DNA from: Frankiales bacterium
Lineage (GTDB): Bacteria > Actinomycetota > Actinomycetes > Mycobacteriales > SCTD01
DNA length: 25,411 nucleotides
Assembly: GCA_025965735.1 (NCBI GenBank)
Contig: JAOPWK010000109.1
Location: 1 to 25,411 of the forward strand
Reading direction: 5' to 3'
Every line of letters starts with the position of its first letter. Positions within the stretch are counted from its first letter, which is position 1. The notes under the pieces are model-generated. The model ran no database searches. It was not told the DNA's origin and saw only the letters and a list, made by a program, of their open reading frames with translations. The translations under genes and the position numbers were made by a program. Shown piece by piece: positions 16,169-24,008 of the stretch.

Positions 16169-17090
16169 GAGCGGCCCCGTGGACGTGCAGGACACGCCGC
16201 CGCAGAAGGGCACCGGCAGCGACGTCGGCCCGCCGGCGGCCGAGCTGATGGAGGCCCGGCTGTCGGACGTCGGCGGCATGACGGTCCGCCGCTCGCTGCC
16301 CAAGGCACGCCGTCGCACGGTCGGCGCGTGGTGCTTCGTCGACCACTTCGGGCCGCTCGCGGTGGAGCCGGACGGCGGCATCGACATCGGCCCGCACCCG
16401 CACACCGGCCTGTCGACCGTGACGTACCTGCTCGACGGCCAGGTGCTGCACCGCGACAGCCTCGGCAGCGAGCAGGTGATCCGTCCCGGGCAGCTCAACC
16501 TCATGACCGCCGGCAACGGCCTGTCGCACGCCGAGGAGCCGACCGGGCGGTACCGCGGGCAGCTGCACGGCGTCCAGCTCTGGGTCGCGCAGCCGGAGCA
16601 GACGCGGCACGGCGCGCCGGCGTTCGAGCACCACGAGGAGCTGCCCCGGGTGGAGCTGCCCGGCGCCGACGCCACCGTCCTGGTCGGCTCCTTCGCCGGC
16701 GCGACCTCGTCCGCCCGCGCCGACACCGCGCTGCTCGGCGTCTCCCTCGACCTGCGACCGGGCGCGACCGAGGTCGCGCTCGAGGCGTCGTACGAGCACC
16801 TGCTCGTGGTGCTGGACGGCGTCCTCGTGCTGGACGACCAGCCGGTGGAGCCCGGGCGCAGCGCCTACCTCGGGCCGGGCCGCGACCAGGTGCTGCTCAC
16901 GGCACCGGACGGCGCGCGGGTACTGCTGCTCGGCGGCGAGCCGTTCGAGGAGCGCATCGTCATGTGGTGGAACTTCGTCGGGCGCAGCCGCGAGGAGGTC
17001 GCCGAGGCGGGCCGGCAGTGGACGGCCGCGGACGACCGGTTCGGGCGCGTGGTGACAAGTGCGGCGCGGATCCCGCTGCCGGTGACGTGA
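16167..17090 (+). CDS. Pirin-family protein
   Basis: The 307-residue product is a full-length bicupin of the pirin family. The metal ligands of the N-terminal cupin are visible: His77 and His79 (IGPHPHTGLSTVTYLLDG), His121 and Glu123 (GNGLSHAEE), with HRDSLGSEQVIRPGQLNLMTAG between. The C-terminal cupin includes EHLLVVLDGVLVLDDQPVEPG, and the usual end, EERIVMWWNFVGRSREEV, is present. Pirins bind Fe; some bacterial members have quercetinase activity or modulate metabolic enzymes, so the exact role is open. It is cytosolic. It overlaps the downstream methyltransferase by 4 bases (GTGA), which implies joint translation. Its ATG shares the CATG with the divergent thioesterase-like gene, and there is no Shine-Dalgarno sequence. 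Confidence 0.93.
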   Translation: MSGPVDVQDTPPQKGTGSDVGPPAAELMEARLSDVGGMTVRRSLPKARRRTVGAWCFVDHFGPLAVEPDGGIDIGPHPHTGLSTVTYLLDGQVLHRDSLGSEQVIRPGQLNLMTAGNGLSHAEEPTGRYRGQLHGVQLWVAQPEQTRHGAPAFEHHEELPRVELPGADATVLVGSFAGATSSARADTALLGVSLDLRPGATEVALEASYEHLLVVLDGVLVLDDQPVEPGRSAYLGPGRDQVLLTAPDGARVLLLGGEPFEERIVMWWNFVGRSREEVAEAGRQWTAADDRFGRVVTSAARIPLPVT

Positions 17091-17728
17091 CGCCGCGCGA
17101 CGTCGTCCTGTCGCGCACCCGGCTGCAGCGGCCCCCGCTCGTGCCGGAGCTCGAGCTGCACCTGGCCGACGACATGGACCAGGCGTGGGCCTGGCTGCAG
17201 CGCGAGCTGGACGACGGCGAGCTGCCGCCGCCGTTCTGGGCGTTCGCCTGGCTCGGCGGCCAGGCGGTGGCGCGGCACGTGCTGGACCACCCCGACCTGG
17301 TCGCCGGCCGGTCGGTGCTGGACCTCGCAACGGGCTCCGGGCTGTGCGCCCTCGCCGCGACGCTCGCGGGGGCGAGCAGCGTCCTCGCGGTCGACGTCGA
17401 CCGCTACGCCGTCGAGGCAGCGCGGCTGAACGCGGCGCACAACGACCGCGAGGTGGAACTGCTGTGCGCGGACCTGCTCGACGAGGAGCCGCCGGCGGTG
17501 GACGTCGTGCTGGCGGGGGACGTGTTCTACGACGCGAAGATGTCCGAGCGGGTGCAGCCGTGGCTGCTCGCGGCACAGCGGGCCGGCAGCCGGGTCGTCG
17601 TCGGGGACCCGGGGCGGCACTACCTGCCGCGGGCGCTGATGCGCGAGCTGGGGGCGTACGACGTGCCGACGACCCGCGACCTCGAGGGCGTCGAGGTCAA
17701 GCGGGTCGTCGTGTACGAGCTGGGCTGA
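17087..17728 (+). CDS. Class I SAM methyltransferase (METTL20/ETFB-lysine type)
   Basis: The 213-residue product has motif I, VLDLATGSGLCALAA, the acidic end of strand 2, LAVDVDRYAVEAARLNAAHN, and the post-motif VDVVLAGDVFYDAKMSERV. The N-terminal PPPFWAFAWLGGQAVARHVLDHPDLV matches the METTL20-type family, whose bacterial members methylate lysines of the electron-transfer flavoprotein beta subunit; the GDVFYD segment corresponds to that family's DxxY-type motif. The substrate here is not proven, and databases often name such proteins nicotinamide N-methyltransferase-like. The GTG overlaps the pirin stop codon, so the two form an operon. The stop abuts the stop of the convergent small basic gene (TGATCA). 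Confidence 0.8.
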   Translation: MTPRDVVLSRTRLQRPPLVPELELHLADDMDQAWAWLQRELDDGELPPPFWAFAWLGGQAVARHVLDHPDLVAGRSVLDLATGSGLCALAATLAGASSVLAVDVDRYAVEAARLNAAHNDREVELLCADLLDEEPPAVDVVLAGDVFYDAKMSERVQPWLLAAQRAGSRVVVGDPGRHYLPRALMRELGAYDVPTTRDLEGVEVKRVVVYELG

Positions 17729-17866
17729 TCAGCGCGGCGTCGTGCCGCCCTTGTTCTTGTTCTTGAGGTTGTTGAACAGTTCCTTGGCCCTGGCCTGGTT
17801 CTGCGGCTTGCGGGCCTCCTGGAACACCCGGCGGGCGATCTCGGCCTTCATCAGTCCTTTGAGCAC
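17729..17866 (-). CDS. Small, very basic protein of unknown function (45 residues)
   Basis: From GTG 17866 a frame of 45 codons plus stop encodes a strongly basic, helix-prone peptide (starting VLKGLMKAEIARRVFQEARK, with a late FNNLKNKNK). It has no Cys, no membrane segment and no motif I can name. Support for a real gene comes from a good Shine-Dalgarno sequence (AGGGAGA) at the right distance, low-GC-ending codons such as AAG/AAC runs that form a plausible protein, and an exact fit between the stop codons of the convergent methyltransferase and the upstream region. It might bind nucleic acid, given its charge, but that is a guess. Confidence 0.65.
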   Translation of the reverse strand: MLKGLMKAEIARRVFQEARKPQNQARAKELFNNLKNKNKGGTTPR

Positions 17867-17870
17867 GGTG

Positions 17871-17877
17871 TCTCCCT
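17871..17877 (-). promoter_or_regulatory. Ribosome binding site (AGGGAGA) of the 45-residue gene
   Basis: AGGGAGA on the minus strand, with core GGAG 5 nt before GTG 17866, is the main evidence for this short gene and fixes its start. Confidence 0.55.
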
Positions 17878-17935
17878 GGGTCAGTGGATGCTGCCTGGAG
17901 GCCTACCCCCCGGACACGGCTGGGACCCTGTGATC

Positions 17936-18141
17936 ATGGACGAGCTGGAGGAGCTCCGCGTCCTCTGCCTCGCCCTGCCCGGCACGACCGAGGCGCTGAA
18001 GGCGGGCGGCAGGGCTGGCTGGGGCTGCGGCTGGACGTCGAGCCCGATGGGGACGAGGTCGGCGAGGTGCTGGCCGAGGCGTGGCGGCTGCAGGCTCCGA
18101 AGCGGCTGCTCGCGGGGGGAGCGGGCAGACTGGAGGGGTGA
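17936..18141 (+). pseudogene. Remnant of an MmcQ/YjbR-family gene
   Basis: The first 25 codons, MDELEELRVLCLALPGTTEAL, are the N-terminus of the MmcQ/YjbR (CyaY-like fold) family. After about 18005 the family's C-terminus continues in a different frame: RQGWLGLRLDVEPDGDEVGEV, then AEAWRLQAPKRLLA, ending at TGA 18139-18141. The middle 45-50 residues, which should hold the W.VRGK and F..DHH segments, are gone, so a deletion joined the two ends out of frame. The intact family is about 115 residues and of uncertain function. The old stop overlaps GTG 18138 (GTGA), which may mark the ancestral start of hrpA. Confidence 0.75.
18126..18131 (+). promoter_or_regulatory. Candidate -10 box (CAGACT) upstream of hrpA
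   Basis: CAGACT is followed by GGAGGG (6 nt), which is also Shine-Dalgarno-like, and GTG 18138. That GTG opens a 10-codon frame ending in TGA 18168-18170, which overlaps the hrpA ATG at 18167 (ATGA). Confidence 0.4.
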
Positions 18142-18166
18142 CGAGCACCGGGCGGACGAGCTCCGC

Positions 18167-21100
18167 ATGATGCTCGACGGCCGCCTCGCACCGCTGACGG
18201 TGCGGGACCGCACCCGGCTGTCCCGGCGCCTGCACCAGGGGCAGGACGTGAGCGCCGAGCTCGCAGCGGCCGAGGAGCGGGTGGCCCGCCGACACGCCGC
18301 CGTGCCGCAGCGGATCGTCTACCCGGAGACGCTGCCGGTGTCGGAGCGGCGCGACGACATCGCCGCCGCCATCCGCGACCACCAGGTCGTCGTCATCGCC
18401 GGCGAGACCGGCTCGGGCAAGACGACGCAGATCCCGAAGATCTGCCTGGAGCTCGGCCGCGGCGTGCGCGGCCTGATCGGCCACACGCAGCCCCGCCGCC
18501 TCGCGGCCCGGTCGGTGGCAGAGCGCATCGCCGAGGAGCTGCAGACGCCGCTCGGCAGCACCGTCGGCTACACCGTCCGCTTCCACGACCAGGTCGGCGA
18601 CGACACGCTGGTCAAGCTCATGACCGACGGCATCCTGCTCGCCGAGATGCAGCGCGACCGCGACCTGCTCGCCTACGACACGATCATCATCGACGAGGCG
18701 CACGAGCGGTCGCTGAACATCGACTTCCTGCTCGGCCTGCTCAAGCAGCTGCTCGCCCGGCGGCCCGACCTCAAGCTGATCATCACCTCCGCGACGATCG
18801 ACCCGCAGCGCTTCGCCGACCACTTCGGCGGCGCGCCGGTGCTGGAGGTGTCCGGCCGCAGCTACCCGGTGGAGGTCCGCTACCGGCCGATGGTGGACGA
18901 GGACGTCGACCAGGTGCAGGCGATCGTCGAGGCCGTCGACGAGCTGTCGGGGGAGGGGCCCGGCGACATCCTGGTGTTCCTGTCCGGCGAGCGCGAGATC
19001 CGCGACACCGCAGACGCCCTGCGCGGCTCCGTGCCCGAGGGGACGGAGGTCCTGCCGCTCTTCGCCCGGCTGTCCGCCGCTGAGCAGCACCGCGTGTTCG
19101 CCCCGCACCCCGGCCGCCGGGTCGTGCTGGCCACCAACGTCGCGGAGACCTCGCTGACGGTCCCCGGGATCCGGTACGTCGTCGACCCGGGTACCGCGCG
19201 CATCTCCAGGTACAGCCAGCGCACCAAGGTGCAGCGCCTGCCGATCGAGGCGATCAGCCAGGCGTCCGCGACGCAGCGCGCCGGCCGGTGCGGCCGTGTG
19301 GCACCGGGCATCTGCATCCGGCTGTACGAGGAGGAGGACCTGCTCGCGCGGCCGGAGTTCACCGACCCGGAGATCCTCCGCACCAACCTCGCCTCGGTCA
19401 TCCTGCAGATGAAGGCGCTCAACCTCGGGGACGTCACGAAGTTCCCCTTCGTCGAGCCGCCGGACCGGCGCAACGTCAAGGACGGGCTCGACCTGCTCGT
19501 CGAGCTCGGCGCGCTGGACGCGTCGTCCGACCGGCTGACCAAGCTGGGGCGCTCGCTGGCGCAGCTGCCGATCGACCCGCGGCTCGGGCGCATGGTGCTG
19601 GAGGCCGATCAGCAGGGCTGCGTGCGCGACGTCCTGGTCATCGCCTCCGCGCTGTCGATCCAGGACCCGCGCGAGCGCCCGCAGGAGAAGCAGCAGGCGG
19701 CGACCGAGCTGCACAACCGGTTCGCCGACGAGACCTCGGACTTCCTGGCCTACCTCAACCTGTGGCGCTACCTGCAGGAGCAGCAGAAGGAGCTGTCCAG
19801 CAGCGCCTTCCGCCGGCTGTGCAAGAAGGAGTACCTCAACTACCTGCGGGTGCGGGAGTGGCAGGACCTGCACAGCCAGCTGCGCCGGGCGCTGCGCACC
19901 CTGGACCTGTCGCTGGACGCCTCGCCGACGAATGCGGACGCCGTGCACATGGCGCTGCTCGCCGGGCTGCTCAGCCACGTGGGGCTGCGCGACGTGGAGA
20001 AGCGCGAGTACGTCGGTGCCCGCGGCGCGCGCTGGGCGATCGTGCCGTCCTCCGCGCTGGCCAAGAAGGCGCCGCGCTGGGTGATGGCCGCCGAGCTCGT
20101 GGAGACCAACCGCATGTGGGGCCGCGTCGCGGCGCGCATCGACCCGGCGTGGGTCGAACGGGTCGGCGCGCACCTGGTGAAGCGGAGCTACAGCGAGCCG
20201 CACTGGGAGCGCAAGCAGGCCTCGGTCATGGCGTACGAGCGCGTGACCCTCTACGGGATCCCGGTCGTCGCGCAGCGCAAGGTGAGCTTCGGGCGCATCG
20301 CGCCGGTGCTGTGCCGGGAGATGTTCATCCGCTCCGCGTTGGTCGAGGGGGAGTGGGACACCCGGCACCAGTTCTTCGACGCGAACCGCGCGCTGCTCGA
20401 GGACGTCGAGGAGCTCGAGCACCGGGCTCGCCGGCGCGACATCGTGGTGGACGACCAGGCGCTGTACGACTTCTACGACGCGCGCATCCCTGCGCCTGTG
20501 GTGAGCGGCGCGCACTTCGACGCCTGGTGGAAGACGGCGCGGCACGAGACGCCCGACCTGCTGACCTTCACCCTCGGCGACCTCGTCAGCGACGAGGCCG
20601 ACGTCCTCTCGGCGCTCGACCACCCGGACGTCTGGGTGCAGGGCGAGCTGCGGCTGCCGCTGACGTACCAGTTCGAGCCGGGCTCCGACGCCGACGGCGT
20701 GACCGTGCACATCCCGCTCGCGGTGCTCAACCGGGTCACGCCGGACGGCTTCGACTGGCAGGTGCCCGGTCTGCGGCAGGACTTGGTGACCGCGCTCATC
20801 AAGTCGCTGCCCAAGCCGCTACGCGTGCGCTGCGTGCCGGCACCGGACACCGCCGCGGCGTTCCTGTCCGTCGTCGAGCCACGGTCGCGTCCGCTGCTCG
20901 ACGCGCTCGAGTCCGAGCTGCTGAACGTCAAGCGCGTCGACATCCGGGCGGAGGACTGGGACCTGTCGAAGGTCCCGCCGCACCTGCGCATGACGTTCCG
21001 TGTCGAGGACGCCGCCGGCAAGCCGCTCGCCGAAGGAAAGGACCTGGAGGCGCTCAAGGCGCAGCTGCAGCCGAAGGTCGCCTCTGCCCTGTCGGCCGCG

Positions 21101-21949
21101 TCGCCCTCGGTGGAGCGGACCGGGCTCGTCACGTGGGACCTCGGGACGCTGCCGCGCGAGGTCGTCTCCGGGCAGGTGCGCGGCTTCCCTGCGCTGGTCG
21201 ACGAGGGCAAGACGGTCGGCGTCCGCGTGCAGGCGACGCCGGCGCAGCAGGCGGCGGTGCACTGGCGCGGCACCCGCAAGCTGCTGCAGCTCACACTCCC
21301 GCCGCCCAGCAAAGCGATCTCGGGGCGGATGACCAACGCGCAGAAGCTGGCGCTGACGCGGTCGCCGGTGGCGCCGGCTGCGGTCTTCGAGGACTGCACG
21401 ACGTGCGCGCTGGACTTCCTGATGGCTTCCGGCGGTGGACCGGCGTGGGATGCGGAGGGCTTCGCCCGGCTGCGCGACCACGTCCGGGCCGACCTGATCC
21501 CGACCGTCGAGCAGGTGCTGGCCTCGGTCGAGAAGGTGCTGACCGCCTCGTTCGCCGTCACCGCGCGCGTGGATGCCTCCCGTCGAGCGCACCCGGAGTC
21601 GCTGGTCGACATCCGGGCGCAGCTCGCCGCGCTGGTCGGGCCGGGCTTCGCGACCGCCACCGGCAAGGCGCGCCTGCCCGACCTGCTGCGCTACCTGCAG
21701 GCGCTCGAGGTACGACTCGACAAGCTGGAGGCCGACCCGGGTCGCGACCGCCTGAACGTCACCGTCGTCGCACGCGTGCAGGCCGAGCTGGACGACCTGC
21801 GCCGTCGCGTCCCGCCCTCACCGCAGCTCGACGAGCTGCGCTGGATGGTCGAGGAGCTGCGGATCAGCCTGTTCGCCCAGCCGATGCGCACCCGGTACGC
21901 GGTGTCGGAGAAGCGGATCTACAAGGCGATGGACGCGCTGCTGCCGTAG
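18167..21949 (+). CDS. hrpA: ATP-dependent RNA helicase HrpA (DEAH family)
   Basis: The 1260-residue product is close to the E. coli HrpA length (1300). Motifs are clear: Walker A GETGSGKT (79-86), DEAH (176-179), SAT (208-210), then TNVAETSLTVPGI and QRAGRCGR near 370. These are followed by the winged-helix and ratchet domains (NLASVILQMKALNLGD, DVLVIASALSIQDPRERP) and the long C-terminal DUF3418 region with a final FAQPMRTRYAVSEKRIYKAMDALLP. HrpA unwinds RNA 3' to 5' and, in E. coli, helps rescue stalled ribosomes. ATG 18167 is the only ATG/GTG start near the conserved region. The upstream GTG 18138 gives a frame that matches VTSTG... but stops after 10 codons, which suggests one base was lost near 18150. 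The loss removes few conserved residues. Confidence 0.95.
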   Translation: MMLDGRLAPLTVRDRTRLSRRLHQGQDVSAELAAAEERVARRHAAVPQRIVYPETLPVSERRDDIAAAIRDHQVVVIAGETGSGKTTQIPKICLELGRGVRGLIGHTQPRRLAARSVAERIAEELQTPLGSTVGYTVRFHDQVGDDTLVKLMTDGILLAEMQRDRDLLAYDTIIIDEAHERSLNIDFLLGLLKQLLARRPDLKLIITSATIDPQRFADHFGGAPVLEVSGRSYPVEVRYRPMVDEDVDQVQAIVEAVDELSGEGPGDILVFLSGEREIRDTADALRGSVPEGTEVLPLFARLSAAEQHRVFAPHPGRRVVLATNVAETSLTVPGIRYVVDPGTARISRYSQRTKVQRLPIEAISQASATQRAGRCGRVAPGICIRLYEEEDLLARPEFTDPEILRTNLASVILQMKALNLGDVTKFPFVEPPDRRNVKDGLDLLVELGALDASSDRLTKLGRSLAQLPIDPRLGRMVLEADQQGCVRDVLVIASALSIQDPRERPQEKQQAATELHNRFADETSDFLAYLNLWRYLQEQQKELSSSAFRRLCKKEYLNYLRVREWQDLHSQLRRALRTLDLSLDASPTNADAVHMALLAGLLSHVGLRDVEKREYVGARGARWAIVPSSALAKKAPRWVMAAELVETNRMWGRVAARIDPAWVERVGAHLVKRSYSEPHWERKQASVMAYERVTLYGIPVVAQRKVSFGRIAPVLCREMFIRSALVEGEWDTRHQFFDANRALLEDVEELEHRARRRDIVVDDQALYDFYDARIPAPVVSGAHFDAWWKTARHETPDLLTFTLGDLVSDEADVLSALDHPDVWVQGELRLPLTYQFEPGSDADGVTVHIPLAVLNRVTPDGFDWQVPGLRQDLVTALIKSLPKPLRVRCVPAPDTAAAFLSVVEPRSRPLLDALESELLNVKRVDIRAEDWDLSKVPPHLRMTFRVEDAAGKPLAEGKDLEALKAQLQPKVASALSAASPSVERTGLVTWDLGTLPREVVSGQVRGFPALVDEGKTVGVRVQATPAQQAAVHWRGTRKLLQLTLPPPSKAISGRMTNAQKLALTRSPVAPAAVFEDCTTCALDFLMASGGGPAWDAEGFARLRDHVRADLIPTVEQVLASVEKVLTASFAVTARVDASRRAHPESLVDIRAQLAALVGPGFATATGKARLPDLLRYLQALEVRLDKLEADPGRDRLNVTVVARVQAELDDLRRRVPPSPQLDELRWMVEELRISLFAQPMRTRYAVSEKRIYKAMDALLP

Positions 21950-21967
21950 GAGCCCTCTCCATCCAGG

Positions 21968-21990
21968 CGCCTTCTGGCCGGCCGAAAGCG
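21968..21990 (+). terminator. Possible terminator after hrpA
   Basis: CGCCTTCTGGCC and GGCCGAAAGCG can pair with one mismatch and one bulge, centred on GGCCGGCC, 19 bases after the hrpA stop. There is no T-tract, and the loop is formed at the cost of central pairs. Confidence 0.3.
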
Positions 21991-22037
21991 ACTGTGGGCA
22001 AGGCATTCTCGCGTCCAGAACTGTCAGACGTCGCCCA

Positions 22038-22043
22038 TAGGTT
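22038..22043 (+). promoter_or_regulatory. Candidate -10 box (TAGGTT) of the DUF222/HNH gene
   Basis: TAGGTT is followed by CATGGC (6 nt) and ATG 22050; there is no Shine-Dalgarno sequence. An out-of-frame ATG at 22045 lies within the spacer. Confidence 0.55.
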
Positions 22044-22049
22044 CATGGC

Positions 22050-23435
22050 ATGGCAACGCATCTCCGGTCGGTGGTGGACACTCTGGTGACCACCGACCTG
22101 AGCGTGCTCTCGGTGGCCGAGCTGCAGTCGACCTACGTCGCGGTGGCGCCGCAGCTGCAGCGGCTGACCGGTCTCTGCGGTGCGGTGCTGGCAGAGCTGC
22201 AGGCCCGCACCGGTGGTCTGCTGCCGACCGAGGACGGCAAGCCACGACCGCTGGCCGGATGGGCGGCCGAGGCGTCCGGGGACAGCGCGTCGGCGGCTGG
22301 CCGGGATGTCCGGGTCAGCGTGCTCCTGCGGACCGGCCTGCCTCGGGTGGCGCAGGCTGTGCTGGACGGACAGGTGCCGTCCGTCCGCGCGGAGGTGCTG
22401 ACCCGGCTCGTCGGCCGTATCGACGCTCTCGCGCTCGCGGAGGCCGAGCCGGCGCTCATGGAGACCGCGAAGCGGATGGACCCGCAGCAGCTGACCGCCT
22501 ACGTCCGGCACCTGCTCGCGACCTGGGTCGAGCCTGTCATCGAGGACGCGGAGGCCGCCGCACACGCTGCCCGCTACCTCCAGACCCGGCGCCGGGCCGA
22601 CGGGAGCCTGTGGGGCAGCTTCCTGCTGCCGGCCGGCGATGCCGAGGGCGTCCTGACGTGCGTGGAAGCCCTCGCCCGCAGGCAGGGCGATGAGGACACC
22701 CGCTCCGCCGCGCAGCGCCGGGCTGATGCGCTGAGCGAGATGTCCGATCAGGTCCTGGGCTTCGGGGACCTGCCCGAGACCGGAGGCTTCCGACCGCAGC
22801 TGAGCTACGTCCTGCCTGCCGAGTGGGCCGCCCGCAGGACCGCTGAGCACACCTGCGCGGACTGCTCCAGGTGCCCGCAGCACCGGCCGGCCACCTTTGC
22901 GGACCTGGTCGCCGCCGGTGTGCCGACGTCGCAGCACAGCAGCGATCGCGACGAGGCGGGCGCCGTGAGGGTCCACCCGGCCACGCACGCCTGCGCCGTC
23001 GCGGCCTGGACCGGCCCGCAGACCCGTGCCCGGATCGAGACGATGCTGTGTGACGCCAGGATCACGCGCGTCCTGCTCGACAGCGTCGGCCAGGTGACCG
23101 GCCTGGAGCCGCTGCGGGACACCGTCACCAAGGCCCAGCGCCGCGCGTTGGCGGCCCGTGACCTGGGCTGCGCCGCCCGCGGCTGCACCCGACCACCGGC
23201 CTTCTGCGACGCCCACCATCTGATCGCCCGCGCAGACGGCGGAGGACACACCCTGGCCAACCTGGTCCTGCTCTGCCGCCGCCACCACGTCCTGTGGCAC
23301 CTCGGCAAGCTCACCCTCGACGACCTGCACGTCCCCTGGACGAACAACGCCGCCGGACCCGCACCACCCAGACCCATGCCGCCCCCACCACCCGCTCCCG
23401 CTGCCGCCGAGGTGCTGGACCTGTTCCGAGGATGA
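22050..23435 (+). CDS. DUF222 / HNH endonuclease-domain protein
   Basis: The 461-residue product has an N-terminal DUF222 region (VVDTLVTTDLSVLSVAELQSTYVAVAPQLQRLTGLCGAVLAEL..., with a Leu/Ala-rich helical section to about 330) and a C-terminal HNH nuclease: CAARGCTRPPAFCDAHHLIARADGGGHTLANLVLLCRRHHVLWH. The pattern (two Cys, AHH, N, HH) gives the betabetaalpha-metal fold with the zinc-binding and catalytic residues present. A second Cys cluster, CADCSRCPQH, sits near 270. After the HNH comes a proline-rich tail. The 13E12-type family is often multicopy in actinobacterial genomes; its function is unproven, though DNA cleavage is expected. The transcript looks leaderless. The stop overlaps ATG 23432 of a small doubtful ORF. 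Confidence 0.9.
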   Translation: MATHLRSVVDTLVTTDLSVLSVAELQSTYVAVAPQLQRLTGLCGAVLAELQARTGGLLPTEDGKPRPLAGWAAEASGDSASAAGRDVRVSVLLRTGLPRVAQAVLDGQVPSVRAEVLTRLVGRIDALALAEAEPALMETAKRMDPQQLTAYVRHLLATWVEPVIEDAEAAAHAARYLQTRRRADGSLWGSFLLPAGDAEGVLTCVEALARRQGDEDTRSAAQRRADALSEMSDQVLGFGDLPETGGFRPQLSYVLPAEWAARRTAEHTCADCSRCPQHRPATFADLVAAGVPTSQHSSDRDEAGAVRVHPATHACAVAAWTGPQTRARIETMLCDARITRVLLDSVGQVTGLEPLRDTVTKAQRRALAARDLGCAARGCTRPPAFCDAHHLIARADGGGHTLANLVLLCRRHHVLWHLGKLTLDDLHVPWTNNAAGPAPPRPMPPPPPAPAAAEVLDLFRG

Positions 23436-23608
23436 CGACGGACGCCCAGATCCCGGTTGACGCTGAGTCGCTGCGTGCGGTCATGCCCTTGCCAGCAGGC
23501 CTACCCCCGGGACAAGGGCTGACATGGGTTGGGCCACCGCTACCAGGGCCGGAGCGAGTGGTGGTGCCGGACTGGAGACCGGCGCCGGTTCCTCGGCCAC
23601 GAAGGTGA
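23432..23608 (+). CDS. Doubtful small ORF after the HNH gene (58 residues)
   Basis: ATG 23432 overlaps the HNH stop codon (ATGA), and the frame gives 58 residues rich in Pro and Val (MTTDAQIPVDAESLRAVMPL and a tail VVVPDWRPAPVPR). I do not recognise it. A second frame that overlaps it (roughly 23541-23650) reads more like protein in one part, RRFLGHEGDRESYVVDVNG. The whole stretch 23436-23795, about 360 bases, has no convincing gene, so this could be a decayed gene whose two halves lie in different frames. Apart from this and a hexamer repeat at 23750 I see nothing else in it. Confidence 0.3.
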   Translation: MTTDAQIPVDAESLRAVMPLPAGLPPGQGLTWVGPPLPGPERVVVPDWRPAPVPRPRR

Positions 23609-23749
23609 CCGGGAGAGCTACGTCGTGGACGTCAACGGCGCGGTGTGCTGTTGCCCAGCGATCGACGTACGGGCCGACCCTCGTCCTCCCGTACCTGGCG
23701 AGCGCAGGCACAACGTCACGTAGGTGCCGCCAGCGAGGAGAACCGTCAG

Positions 23750-23772
23750 TCGCGGTCGCGGTCGCGGTCGCG
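23750..23772. repeat. Short tandem repeat (TCGCGG, almost 4 copies)
   Basis: TCGCGG occurs three times in a row followed by TCGCG, 23 bases in all, 24 bases after the DUF4177 stop codon. Hexamer repeats of this kind can change copy number by slippage, but it lies outside any coding frame. Confidence 0.7.
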
Positions 23773-23795
23773 AATCCGGGAACGGCCAGACCTGA

Positions 23796-24002
23796 TCAGA
23801 CGGGCCGCTCGAACGTCGCCAGCAGCCCCTCTGTGGCGCCCGGCCCGACCCTGCCCTTCACGTCCGCGGCGGTCAGCGTCTTGAGCTGCCAGCCGTCCTT
23901 CGCCTTGTCGTTGAGGGCGTCCTCCACCTTGTCGTGGTCGACGGCGCTGCCGACCATGCCTTCGCGGATGGTGATCACCAGGTACTCGAAGCGCTGCTGC
24001 AT
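23796..24002 (-). CDS. DUF4177-like small protein
   Basis: The 68-residue product has the small DUF4177-type pattern: MQQRFEYLVITIREG, a helix HDKVEDALNDKAKDGWQLKTL (the conserved LN...GWxL), and a final hydrophobic strand EGLLATFERPV. Function of the family is unknown. It has no signal peptide or Cys. The ATG lies 6 nt after CAGGGT, without a Shine-Dalgarno sequence. The gene is divergent from the HipA-like kinase gene, with only 25 bases between the two start codons, so the two promoters share the same DNA. Whether it acts with the kinase is unknown. Confidence 0.75.
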   Translation of the reverse strand: MQQRFEYLVITIREGMVGSAVDHDKVEDALNDKAKDGWQLKTLTAADVKGRVGPGATEGLLATFERPV

Positions 24003-24008
24003 CGGCCG

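Noticed and set aside
17903..20710. 935-residue minus-strand open frame opposite hrpA
   Set aside because: It lies opposite a clear helicase with all DEAH motifs; the translation is His/Arg/Val-rich, typical of antisense shadows in GC-rich DNA.
19288..22089. 933-residue plus-strand frame within and beyond hrpA
   Set aside because: The Arg/Ala/Gly composition has no motifs and it overlaps hrpA in another frame.
22050..23435. DUF222/HNH gene as a group II intron or intein nuclease
   Set aside because: No reverse transcriptase, splice junctions or host-gene interruption is visible; the DUF222 N-terminus marks the stand-alone 13E12-type family.
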